NCBI GenBank assembly: GCA_003116975.1
Contig: BGKB01000070.1
Span: forward strand, 195,810-259,809
Reading direction: 5' to 3'
Origin: Aurantiochytrium sp. KH105
Lineage: Eukaryota > Sar > Bigyra > Thraustochytrida > Thraustochytriidae
Length of the DNA stretch: 64,000 nt
The notes beneath the pieces are model-generated. The model saw only the letters and a program-made list of their open reading frames with translations, did no database searches and had not been told where the DNA came from. A program made the position numbers and the translations under genes. Shown here one piece after another: positions 46,699-55,944 of this stretch (its first letter is position 1; every line of letters starts with the position of its first letter).

Positions 46699-49600
46699 AT
46701 GGGTCGCGGAGACGTGGTCGGTGTGGGCTTTAATGCCATTGCGCCTGTGCAGCGCGGCGAGACGGTCTGCCTCGTGGGAGACGTGGCCGCGCTCGGGTCC
46801 GGCGACCACCGCTACGGTGTCCAACTCGTCACGGCCCCAGATGTTTTTCCAGAATGGTACACAGCACAACCTATCCCGCTCCCGGCAGGCCAGGTCATCA
46901 CGTACCGATATTGTATTCTGAGCGGCGGCGAGCTATCACGCTGGGAGGACCTTCCAGGCGACAAGCCCCGCGAGATTTTTGTAGAGTCGCCCATGACGAT
47001 CAACGACACGCTCGGTCTCCCCGGGGCAGAAAGTGCAGTGCCTTCGGCGACAGCCTCGGAAGAAGGAATTGACGCCTCACCATCGTCGTCGCCAATGCCC
47101 TCGCAGCCTTCGCCCGGAGCTCCAGGCGAGATCGCTTCACAACAGGTCCCCGAAGATGGGGCACCAGAAGCTAGCCCTAAGAGTGGCCCGGAGGACGAGG
47201 GTCTCCCCCCAACAAAGTACAGACTCCAGCATAAATTGACCTCGCGGCCATCCTCGACCGACGCAGGCGAGCGGACCCACTTTCGTGAGCGACGCCGCAA
47301 GACACCCGAACTCGAGTCCTCGGACGGCGTCATGATCGTGAGCCACTTCCTGCCCGTTAAAATTCGTCGAGCCCCTCCACGCCAACAGCAACAGCAAAAT
47401 CAGCAAGGCTCTCCGGACGCGGACGGTCTTCGCGGCAGCAACAGTAATAGCAGCAGACGAGACTCGTTCTCCGGCGAGTCTTTGAGGGGCAGCGAGGGCA
47501 TTCGTCCCTCGCCGTCCCCGAACCTGTCGGGTTCCGAATTCTTCATGCGGCCGTCACCGTCGCCACGTTTGTCCACATCCATGTCATCGGTAACCTCACA
47601 CGCCTCGCTCGCCTCGGCCATGTCAATAGAGTCCAACCTTGATGGCAAATCGACCCGTGAGCGCTCCGACTCGGAAACAAGCGCCGTCACGGATTGGGCC
47701 ATCGAGTGGAACGAGTCGGCATTGCTCTCTCGGAAAAAGAGGTCTGCGGCCGACTGGATGCGTATTGTCTACATTGGTGTTCCCAACGTCGAACCTCCCG
47801 TCCAGCGCCACGAGCGTCGCAGTCTGCGGGCCGCCTTGGCTCGTTTCCGCTGCGTTCCGGTTTTTCTCGATGAAGAGATCGCGAGTTTGCACGACCAATT
47901 CTGTTACGACACGCTGCGTAAGCTCTTTCATCACCAAGTCGATGTGTACGGCCCGCTGCCGACTCGTTGGTGGAATGCGAAGCTGCACGAAGCCTCGTGG
48001 CAGGCCTATCGCGAGGTAAATCAGGCATTTCTTGGCATCTGTGTCGAGGAATATCAAGACACGGATCTTATTTGGGTCCATGGCTACGAGCTTCTCCTCC
48101 TGCCTTCGATGCTGGCCCGCCGATTGAAACGGCGCAAGCCGCCCATCGGTCTTTTTATTCATTCCCCGTTCCCATCTTCGGAAATTTTCAGGACCCTCTC
48201 TGTTCGCGACGAACTCCTCATTGGCATGTTGAACGCAGACCAGATTGGCTTCCACCTTTACGAGTACGCGCGTCCTTTTCTTTCGTGCTGTCATCGAATT
48301 TTGGGAATCCCGCACGATGGAAACGAAAACGATCGCCATGGTGTGCTCACTGTGGATTATCAGGGAAGACGCGTGCTCATTACGGTTTGTCACGGCGGCA
48401 TCGAGGCCGAGCTTGTGCGTCACAAGCTGCGCTCCGAGGCCGTTGCGACCAAGGCGACGGCCTTGCTGCGAGCCTTTATTGTACCTTATCCCGCTCCCAG
48501 CGCGACGCAGCCCATGTTTGTGGAGGAGAAAGTCCCGGCAGAGGGCAAGCCACCTCTGGGTCCGGTCTCCTCGGTCTCGTCTTTGTCGTCGGCATTCTCT
48601 GGCGCATCGGCTACCACGAATCCGAGTTCGCGACCCCTAGAGCCGCTCGCTCTCAACGCAGACCAGGTCATTATTGCCGGCATTGATGAGCTCGAGTTTC
48701 TCCGTGGCATTCACTTTAAGCTTGTCTCGTTCGAAAAGCTTCTCGAGGTTGAGCGCAGCAAGAATTCTCCCTGGGTCGATCAGCTTTGCATGCTGCAAGT
48801 GCTCGTTCATATTCGCCCTGAAAACGAGGAGTCGCGCGAGGTCTTGCGTATTGTTCGCCAACTGGCCCGACGCATCAACCAGTCCTTTCCGCGCGCGCCA
48901 GGCCGAAGGCCTGCCATTTCTCTGCTGGAGTGGACTTCGTGCAGCTTTGAGGACCGTCTGTCCGTCTTCTCGATTGCGGACATTATTATGATTACACCCT
49001 TGCGTTCGGGGCTTGGACTGTACGCCTTTGAGTACGCCGTTGTCGCTGACGAGCGGTGGCGCGTCCGCGATGGGCCGTGGGCTGCGCTTGCTACGAGCCC
49101 AGACGCAGATGAAAAGGTGCGCAGCGTGCGCAAGCACTCGTGCCTGGTATTATCCGAGTTCACGGCTGCATTTCGCGTGTTGCCGGGAAGTTTGCGCTGC
49201 AACCCGTGGCGCGACGACGAGGTTCTCGAGTCTATCCAATCGGCCTTGCGCATGGACGTTGGCGAGCGCAAAGCCCGTCACAAGGCAGCCTTGCAGTACG
49301 TGGTGAACCACGACGAGACGGGTTGGGCGCTGCGTGTGCTCAAGGATATCAAGACGGCTCGACCCATGTCTCAAGAAAACAAACCAGAGGGTCTAACACC
49401 TGACGGTCTGGGATTGGGTCTGCAATTCCGTGCCGTCGAGTTCCGCCCCAACTTCCAGCACCTTCACGACGACATCATTATTGACTCTTACCGCTCGGGT
49501 CGCTCGCGCCTCATTGTGCTCGATTATGGCGGCACGACGGTGTCGGACGATGCGGTGCCTCAGGAGTCGAACGATGCCGGTGGAGGCGTCCGCCACAAGT

Positions 49601-51336
49601 TTGAATTCAGGTATCGGCCCAAGGGCGAGGCCATCGTGCCATCTCCGAACATGGTGCGCGTGCTGCAGGCTCTCGTTCAGGACCCGCGCAACCATCTCTT
49701 TATCGTTTCGGGTCGCGAGCGGCACGAGCTCGAGGCTGCCTTCGCAGATATCCCTGGCATCGGGCTGACGGCAGAGCATGGCTGCTTTTACAGTTTGCCA
49801 GGCCGGCGACGAAGCTCGGTTTCGTCGACACCAGGCACGGCTCCGCCCCTTGTACCGCCCATGTCGGCAGGGGCGGAGATGTTGCACGCGCCGCCTCTTT
49901 TTGGAGCAGGCCGCCGTCGCTCGCGTTCCTCGAGCTCCGAAAGCCAAGAGCTGGCGCGTGTCTCGGCCTTAAGTGCCGAGTCCGCCGAAGCAACAGCTGT
50001 GCGCGGCATGCAGCGTTCGCGCAAGAAAGAGTCCGATTCCCGCAAGGTACTCGAGGGCCTGACTCGCGACTGGATTACGCTTTCGGACGTTTTCGATTCG
50101 AGTTGGATGGACCTCAGCGAGCAAATCATGGATGTCTACACGCAGCGCACTGACGGCACCTACATCGAGCGCAAGGGTTCTTCGATCGTATGGCAGTTCC
50201 GTGACGCCGAACCCGAGTTTGCCGCACTGCAAGCTTCAGAGCTCCAGGATCATCTGCATGGCGTCCTCAAGGCATTTCCCATCGAGGTTGTGTCCGGCAA
50301 AGGCTATGTTGAAGTCTGCCCGCAGGGGATTGACAAGGGTAACGCTGTCGCGCATATTCTCGACATGGTCAACTGGCCCAATGATGACCTTCCCGACTTT
50401 GTGCTTTGCATTGGCGACGACATTGCGGATGAGGCAATGTTTGAGTTTTTGCACGAGCTGCATACCAATGGAAAGGATGGAACGCATGGCGTCTTCTCGC
50501 GCAGTGACTCTGTCTTTGGATCTTCGATGCAAATGCTTGCGCACAGCCTCCTTGGTCGCGAGCGAGGGTCGAGTCTCAAGGACGAAGAGGATCCCTCTTC
50601 GACGGAAGACCCAGGCCGTGGGTCGCAAGGGGATGACGCGGGCGTCGACACGCCGCCATCACCCCCGTATCCATTGAGCCGTCACCACTCGCGCGGCCCC
50701 ATCGAGGCCTGGGGCGGCGAGCTCTTTACATGTGTGGTGGGCGAAAAGCCTTCGGTGGCCCAATATTACGTGAACGATGTTGAGGAGGTTCAAAGTCTTC
50801 TCGAGGTTCTAGCGAGGGTCTCAACCAAGAGCCGCGCCTCGCGGTCCATGGGCGATATCCTCGGTCCTGCTCAGAACAGGTTAGACGACCGTGGTCGCCG
50901 CACGTACGATTCCTATGCGGCGCTTCCCATGCATCAGTTCCACTCGCGTAGTCTTGTTGGCACGATTCGCGAGGACAAGGCGGAGGATATGGACATGTTG
51001 GCGCAGCCTCACGACGACGTGACCGATACGTCGGCGGAGGATGGGGTAATGGAAGAAGAAGAGGCGGAGCGCGACGTCATGTACGCGGCCGCGAGTGCTG
51101 CATCTGCGGCCAAGCACCATCAGTCCTTTCTTGACCTTCGCACTTCAACAGACGCTGCTCGTGAGGTCGATTTTAGGCCTGAGACGCGCCGGAAAAAGAG
51201 CGCTCTTGCGAGCGCTTCTATGCCTGTGCTCTCGGAATATTTCTCTCTCGACGTTTCGCAGCCCACATCACGGAATGCGGCCGAGTTTCTTGATTTGGTT
51301 GCCAATGATGACGACGACGATGGCATTACCTTTTGA
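46699..51336 (+). CDS. CBM20-trehalose-6-phosphate synthase/phosphatase-like protein, probable pseudoenzyme
   Basis: A 1545-residue protein: an N-terminal CBM20 starch-binding domain (about 5-105), a Ser/Pro/Gln-rich linker (about 110-350), a GT20 trehalose-6-phosphate synthase module (about 355-900), a HAD trehalose-phosphatase module (about 930-1290) and an acidic tail. Trehalose is a stress protectant and carbon signal. Against E. coli OtsA as I remember it, several catalytic positions are changed: HGYELL (Gly462 for Asp130), GIDELEFLRG (Glu664 for Arg262, Arg669 for Lys267) and RSGLGLYAFEY (Ser770 for Asp361). His488 and Glu778 remain. The HAD motif I is DYGGTT (942-947), with Gly944 in place of the second Asp, although SGR and GDDIADEAMF (1239-1248) persist. 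Both activities are therefore doubtful. Plant class II TPS and yeast TSL1/TPS3 are regulatory relatives. A Ser-rich insert (about 1033-1110, RRRSS and RRRSRSSS) may be phosphorylated. ATG at 46699. Confidence 0.9.
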   Translation: MGRGDVVGVGFNAIAPVQRGETVCLVGDVAALGSGDHRYGVQLVTAPDVFPEWYTAQPIPLPAGQVITYRYCILSGGELSRWEDLPGDKPREIFVESPMTINDTLGLPGAESAVPSATASEEGIDASPSSSPMPSQPSPGAPGEIASQQVPEDGAPEASPKSGPEDEGLPPTKYRLQHKLTSRPSSTDAGERTHFRERRRKTPELESSDGVMIVSHFLPVKIRRAPPRQQQQQNQQGSPDADGLRGSNSNSSRRDSFSGESLRGSEGIRPSPSPNLSGSEFFMRPSPSPRLSTSMSSVTSHASLASAMSIESNLDGKSTRERSDSETSAVTDWAIEWNESALLSRKKRSAADWMRIVYIGVPNVEPPVQRHERRSLRAALARFRCVPVFLDEEIASLHDQFCYDTLRKLFHHQVDVYGPLPTRWWNAKLHEASWQAYREVNQAFLGICVEEYQDTDLIWVHGYELLLLPSMLARRLKRRKPPIGLFIHSPFPSSEIFRTLSVRDELLIGMLNADQIGFHLYEYARPFLSCCHRILGIPHDGNENDRHGVLTVDYQGRRVLITVCHGGIEAELVRHKLRSEAVATKATALLRAFIVPYPAPSATQPMFVEEKVPAEGKPPLGPVSSVSSLSSAFSGASATTNPSSRPLEPLALNADQVIIAGIDELEFLRGIHFKLVSFEKLLEVERSKNSPWVDQLCMLQVLVHIRPENEESREVLRIVRQLARRINQSFPRAPGRRPAISLLEWTSCSFEDRLSVFSIADIIMITPLRSGLGLYAFEYAVVADERWRVRDGPWAALATSPDADEKVRSVRKHSCLVLSEFTAAFRVLPGSLRCNPWRDDEVLESIQSALRMDVGERKARHKAALQYVVNHDETGWALRVLKDIKTARPMSQENKPEGLTPDGLGLGLQFRAVEFRPNFQHLHDDIIIDSYRSGRSRLIVLDYGGTTVSDDAVPQESNDAGGGVRHKFEFRYRPKGEAIVPSPNMVRVLQALVQDPRNHLFIVSGRERHELEAAFADIPGIGLTAEHGCFYSLPGRRRSSVSSTPGTAPPLVPPMSAGAEMLHAPPLFGAGRRRSRSSSSESQELARVSALSAESAEATAVRGMQRSRKKESDSRKVLEGLTRDWITLSDVFDSSWMDLSEQIMDVYTQRTDGTYIERKGSSIVWQFRDAEPEFAALQASELQDHLHGVLKAFPIEVVSGKGYVEVCPQGIDKGNAVAHILDMVNWPNDDLPDFVLCIGDDIADEAMFEFLHELHTNGKDGTHGVFSRSDSVFGSSMQMLAHSLLGRERGSSLKDEEDPSSTEDPGRGSQGDDAGVDTPPSPPYPLSRHHSRGPIEAWGGELFTCVVGEKPSVAQYYVNDVEEVQSLLEVLARVSTKSRASRSMGDILGPAQNRLDDRGRRTYDSYAALPMHQFHSRSLVGTIREDKAEDMDMLAQPHDDVTDTSAEDGVMEEEEAERDVMYAAASAASAAKHHQSFLDLRTSTDAAREVDFRPETRRKKSALASASMPVLSEYFSLDVSQPTSRNAAEFLDLVANDDDDDGITF

Positions 51337-51353
51337 TTGATGATCATCACATT

Positions 51354-51380
51354 ACATAACATATCATAACATAACATAAC
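51354..51380. repeat. (cataa)n pentanucleotide tract
   Basis: Imperfect cataa/cataac units just after the TPS-TPP stop codon, in the short convergent 3' region (about 290 bp) shared with the next gene. Confidence 0.85.
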
Positions 51381-51627
51381 TCAAGATTTGATGATAAATG
51401 ATGATCATGCAAGCGCATAAAAGCGTCTGATCGGTGTGTTTGTAGTACGTGGGGATGCCGAGATCAAGAAGATTAGGACAAAAGTAAAATCGTCTCTTTT
51501 TTTTTGAGGTCTGGCGCAAAACAGCAACATGACCACAAAACCTCTTCTACGTGGAAATAAATAAACAGGTCTTGCGTGGGATTGCCTTTGGCTCCTCTTT
51601 TCCTTTTTTGCGCTGCTCATTTCCCAT

Positions 51628-53457
51628 CTAAAAGGAAAATGACTCGGTGACAATCTCGGCAGGTTTAGGAGCTTCGCTCGTCGTGTAAGCAGACTGAAAT
51701 GCATCCACAAAAGGAGCAGGACCGCATGCGAAAAGCCCAGAAACCTTCTCGTGACCTTGTAGACCAAGCGCTATGACCTCGGACGAGATTCGGCCCGCGT
51801 GGAAGACAAGCTTTGGCGGCGCGCCGTCGGGAAGACCAGCCGAGTCTGCTGCCCGGGTGATATTGATGTGAATGTGAATGCGCGAGCTCGCAATGGCAGA
51901 GAGCTCTCGCATGAAGATGACTTCCTCAGCCTGTTTCGCGGACAGGAATACGACAGCTGTCTGGCCGGATGTGGCCATACGCCGAACGTTCGACATGACC
52001 GGGGTGACACCACTGCCCGCTGCAGCAAAGACTGTCGTGCATTGGCCCGATGAAGCATCATCCTCACGAGGCTCGGGTACGCTAAAGTTTCCGTCGACTC
52101 CAGCAAGGGAGAACCTGAGACGTGGAAGCACAGACATGTCGTGCAAAAGCGGGGACACCCGACCATTGGGTTGGTGCTTGACGGTGATGGCGAACTTGGA
52201 CTCGCCAGCAGAGTTCCGAGGAGGCGTCGAAGAGAGCGTCCAGCATCGGTGCACAATTTGGTCTTCCTCTTGCTCGCTCGCCTCGTTCGATGCAAGACCT
52301 CTCATGTCCACCACGAAGGTGCCGTATTGGCCTGGCGTGTACAAGACGGGGCGCGAAGAAGTAAAGTAAAAGGTAGATGTGTCCGGTGTCTGCTGCATGA
52401 CGCGCATGACGCGCACAGGGTGTGCAGCGGCCGCTGTGCTGGCGTTCGAGGGCAGGAATGGGGACATGCCCGGGGGTTCTGGCGCGACCATGGCAAGGGC
52501 GTGCGGGAATACGCGGACAGAGGAGATGTGAACGGTGACAACCCGCTGAGAGCCCGGGAGCGTGGGGTCTCGCTCAAAGGAGATTTCTGCGTCGCCTTGA
52601 AACTGCGCGAGCGTGCCGTGTTCAAAGTCAATGAAAATGAGACCAACGCGGGGATCCACAGTAATGTTTCCAAGCGTATTGAAGAATCCGTTTCCTTGGT
52701 AGTCGGGGAAACGCAGCGTCTTGGTGTCGACAATGCTGACGAAACCCGGGGGGCCGCCTCTGTGCGAGACGTCGACGCCGTTGGTGTGATTTCCAGACGC
52801 GATAAAGAAGGTGTCAGCTTTCCGGACGAGGTTCAAGGCTTCCTCGTCGACGCCACTTTGGCGATCTGGCGATGAAGCACTGTCTGCGTTCGCGGAGCTC
52901 TGGAACAGACGTTCCTCGACCGCGGCTGTGTCGTCGCGCGAAGCATCAACCCATCGTCGCGTCTGGATGTACTTGGGGCAGTTTCCGAAGCTCTGCATGA
53001 CCCGCAAATGGATGCGCCCATTGCGTTGCGCGGTGACGGTGCCATTGACACGATTGCGACGACGCGTATGGAGCTGAATGCCAAGAATGCCGATCTTGGC
53101 TTCTTGTTGCTGAAGATTGGTGGCGATTGGATCATCGGCGAGGATTGCATTTTCCGCCAGAGAAAAGGTCTCGCCCTGCTTGTCGTCGGTGCTAAAGAGC
53201 TTGCCATCCTCTTGTCGTTCGCTCGGGTCGCGGAGGTGTACGACGGAAGCGCGGGGGTGGCCGTTCGGGTCAAGGCTGCCGACGACGAGCCACGGCGCCT
53301 CCTCAAAGAAGACCTGATGTTCCTCCGGCATGGCCTCTCTCACGAACCCATCGTACGACCGGCGCAGCTCTGCCGCGCGCGCGGCTCCAAAGACCTTTTC
53401 CTGCACGCGTACCTCGCCCGCGTGCCACAGGCCGTCGCCCTCTTCGACTTGGGACAT
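51628..53457 (-). CDS. PNPOx-like flavin domain fused to ferredoxin-reductase-type FAD/NAD(P) module
   Basis: A 609-residue oxidoreductase. The first 300 residues resemble the pyridoxamine-phosphate-oxidase-like split barrel (PWLVVGSLDPNGHPRASVV, then FFNTLGNITVDPRVGLIFIDFEHG). The C-terminal 260 residues are a ferredoxin/flavodoxin reductase module with YTPGQYGTF, the FAD motif RCWTLSS, the NAD(P) motif AAGSGVTPVMSNVRRM and the closing FACGPAPFVDAFQSAY. Bacterial proteins of this fusion often continue into a plant-type [2Fe-2S] domain. Here the protein stops at ESFSF, so that domain is missing and the electron exit is unclear. Likely role: FMN/FAD electron transfer in detoxification or redox balance. 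No targeting peptide is obvious. ATG at 53457. Confidence 0.85.
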   Translation of the reverse strand: MSQVEEGDGLWHAGEVRVQEKVFGAARAAELRRSYDGFVREAMPEEHQVFFEEAPWLVVGSLDPNGHPRASVVHLRDPSERQEDGKLFSTDDKQGETFSLAENAILADDPIATNLQQQEAKIGILGIQLHTRRRNRVNGTVTAQRNGRIHLRVMQSFGNCPKYIQTRRWVDASRDDTAAVEERLFQSSANADSASSPDRQSGVDEEALNLVRKADTFFIASGNHTNGVDVSHRGGPPGFVSIVDTKTLRFPDYQGNGFFNTLGNITVDPRVGLIFIDFEHGTLAQFQGDAEISFERDPTLPGSQRVVTVHISSVRVFPHALAMVAPEPPGMSPFLPSNASTAAAAHPVRVMRVMQQTPDTSTFYFTSSRPVLYTPGQYGTFVVDMRGLASNEASEQEEDQIVHRCWTLSSTPPRNSAGESKFAITVKHQPNGRVSPLLHDMSVLPRLRFSLAGVDGNFSVPEPREDDASSGQCTTVFAAAGSGVTPVMSNVRRMATSGQTAVVFLSAKQAEEVIFMRELSAIASSRIHIHINITRAADSAGLPDGAPPKLVFHAGRISSEVIALGLQGHEKVSGLFACGPAPFVDAFQSAYTTSEAPKPAEIVTESFSF

Positions 53458-53558
53458 GGTGCTGATGACCTAAGATACCACCGCGCCCCGCCGAAGTCTC
53501 TCCACCTTACCTCGCCTCGCCTCCCTGTCAGGCCCGAAAAGCTCGTGCTCTCGCTATC

Positions 53559-53559
53559 G

Positions 53560-53594
<35 letters not shown>
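53559..53594. repeat. (gtgc)n tetranucleotide microsatellite
   Basis: About nine units of gtgc, roughly 100 bp upstream of the PNPOx-FNR start codon. A shorter tract of the same unit occurs near 60.3 kb. Confidence 0.95.
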
Positions 53595-53595
<1 letters not shown>

Positions 53596-54527
53596 AGCGA
53601 GCTTGCGTTCGCGGTCTGACAGCGAACGAGGGAGCGAGCTTGCCTCGCGGCGGGTCTTCTTCGCGGCTTGCCGGGGCTGCCGGCTCGGCTCCGGCTCCGT
53701 TTCGCCCGGCGCCGAGTCCGACTTTCGTCGCATCTCGCTCGCCCTGCCGCCGCTGCTGAGCGCGGGAATCGAGCTGCTCTTCGGGCTTGCCGAGTCTGGG
53801 CGCCGCGAGCGAGCTTTCTGGACTCGTTGTCGCGCGTTTTCTTCTTCTTCGTCGTCGTCTTTTTCGGGCGGCGTCGTAATTGTCGACCTGGCCAGGTGAC
53901 CTGCAGCTGCTCTTGATTTGCGTCGTTCTTGGCCACTTTTTGCGGGCCAGCGAGGCCGGTCAACGCGGTCGCAAGGCGAGCTGCGATTGGGCGACGAGCT
54001 GGCGACGGGCGCGAGGAAGACGACTTGCACGAAGAAAGGGAAGGACGGAAAGCGCGTCGGGAAGGAAGACGAGAGCGCCGGGAAGACGAGCGACGGACGC
54101 GGCTTGCTTTGAGGCGAAGGAAACGGAGGAGGAAGCCGGGGCACGCGCGTTGACGAAGCCCCGGTCTGCATTCTGGGCGAGCGCAGGAAGCGGGGTGTCG
54201 AGGAGGTGGACGAAGAGGGCGAGGCCGGAAGCGAGCGCGGGGGCAAGCGTATGATGGATGGAAAGATGGTGTGGCTGCTGATGGTGCCGTGTTGCGTTCA
54301 AAGCAAGTTTGGTTTTTCCCGTCATTGGGCGACCTGAGATAGGTAAGCGATCTGTATGAGCGATCTTGAACACGGGCTTTCGTCGTCTGGAAGATCTGCC
54401 GGCTCGTGTCACGGGGCTCGAGGCTGTTTGGTAAGTTAGCAGATATGAATCTTGTACCAACTTGGCCAACGAGAGCAACTTAAAGCTTCCTGGGTTTCCT
54501 GTTTTCTTGAGTGATTGTCATCTGCTG

Positions 54528-54612
54528 CAGGCAGCAAGCAGGCAGCAAGCAGGCAGCAAGCAGGCAGCAAGCAGGCAGCAAGCAGGCAGCAAGCAAGCAG
54601 CAAGCAGGCGGC
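54528..54612. repeat. 11-bp minisatellite, gcaggcagcaa unit
   Basis: Seven to eight head-to-tail copies of an 11-bp unit. The first copies are perfect and the last few carry g/a changes. The 11-bp period is not a multiple of three, which makes a coding role unlikely although all frames stay open across it. Confidence 0.92.
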
Positions 54613-55680
54613 AAGCGGCATTCATTCGCCATATTTCTCGCTGCACACCGCGCCAAAAGAGAGACTTCGCCGCACGTGACGTCCGCAGTCATCGTTTCTT
54701 GCCCGGGTCTGGTCCTGGGCCGCCCAGCGTCGCATTGGCAATGGCACGCAAGAACCGTGCGATGCCCTGCCATGCGGCCTGCCTGCAGCTGCCGGCTCGA
54801 CAAAGTCGCCCGCGACCGAGCTGTGCGGCTTCGGGGCTCCACAGTCGCAGCATTTCCTCTCCACAGCCGCTCGTTTGTTTTCTACTGTGGTAAGCCGTGC
54901 GCCCACCGTTGAACCGTTCACGGCGATTGAGTCGAGTCGAGTCGCCACGGTCGGAGTCCACGTCCCAATTCGACTTTCCTTCGTCGTGGCGTATTCTACC
55001 CTCGCTCCGCCGCAAGCTCTGCGAAGCCAAGTCTCACCAAGCTAGGCCAAGCCACGCTCCGTGCAGCAAGGCCGCGGATCTCCTCGCCACGGCTGGGCCC
55101 CGTTGCGCTGCTCTCCGCTCTTGTCCACCTCAACGCGCCCACGGTATGTCATGCCACGCACTCCCCGCCGCGCCATCTTGAAGCCCGGCAGTGCCGCCTG
55201 CGCGGCCGGCCGCCGCGAGCGCAGAGGCCCGCCAGCAGCAGCGGCAGCGGCAGCACGAGGGGCGGCGTCGGCCGTGGGCCCGGCAGCCTCGCCCGGCGCC
55301 TCGATCTGGTCTGCCCTGGGATGGTCTGTCTGTCTGCACAGCGTCGCTGCGTTGATCAGCCGCCCCTCCTTTGTCATAGGCCTACGCTCGGTCATACGCC
55401 CAGCAAAGCAAGCAAAAGCAAGCAAGCAAGGCAAATCAACGCAAGCCAAGCCAAGCCAAACAAAGCCACGCCAAGCCAAGCAAAGCAAAGCAAAGCCCCT
55501 TCCGTGCTCAGCCGCCGCGCACGGCGGCGAGGAGGCGCGAGCGCGCGCCTGTGCGGGCGGGCGAGCGACGCGCGAGCGGGCGTGCGTTTGGGCGGCGTGG
55601 GGGCGGCTTGCATCATAATCCCCTGCGCGAGGCGCGGCACGTGCACGCGCTCGAGGGCACGCTCGAGGGCACGCCCAAGG

Positions 55681-55728
55681 CCGAGGCCGAGGCCGAGGTC
55701 GAGGTCGAGGTCGAGGTCGAGGTCGAGC
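55681..55728. repeat. (gaggcc/gaggtc)n hexanucleotide array
   Basis: About eight hexamer units changing from gaggcc to gaggtc along the array; all six frames stay open across it, giving dipeptide repeats in several. Confidence 0.92.
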
Positions 55729-55917
55729 GCGGTGGAGCGAGCTAGAGCTCGCGTCGGCGCGGCGCAGAGGCAGCGGCGTGAGAAGACGGGACTGCGAGCG
55801 CGAGCGGGAAAGCAAGAAAGAAGAGGCCGCGGCGATCGAAGAGGCGCGGCACGCGCGGTCCGGCGCCCTGCCCTGCCCGGCCAAAGCGCGAGCGGCGGAG
55901 ACCGCGCGAGCTTCGCG

Positions 55918-55944
55918 GCCAAGGCCAAGGCCAAGGCCAAGGCC
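55918..55944. repeat. (ccaagg)n hexanucleotide tract
   Basis: About four and a half perfect ccaagg units in non-coding DNA. Confidence 0.9.

Noticed and set aside
45840-46739. Minus-strand frame of about 300 codons upstream of TPS-TPP
   Set aside because: Crosses the tgcag array and a GC-only tract, runs into the opposite gene start, and has no domain.
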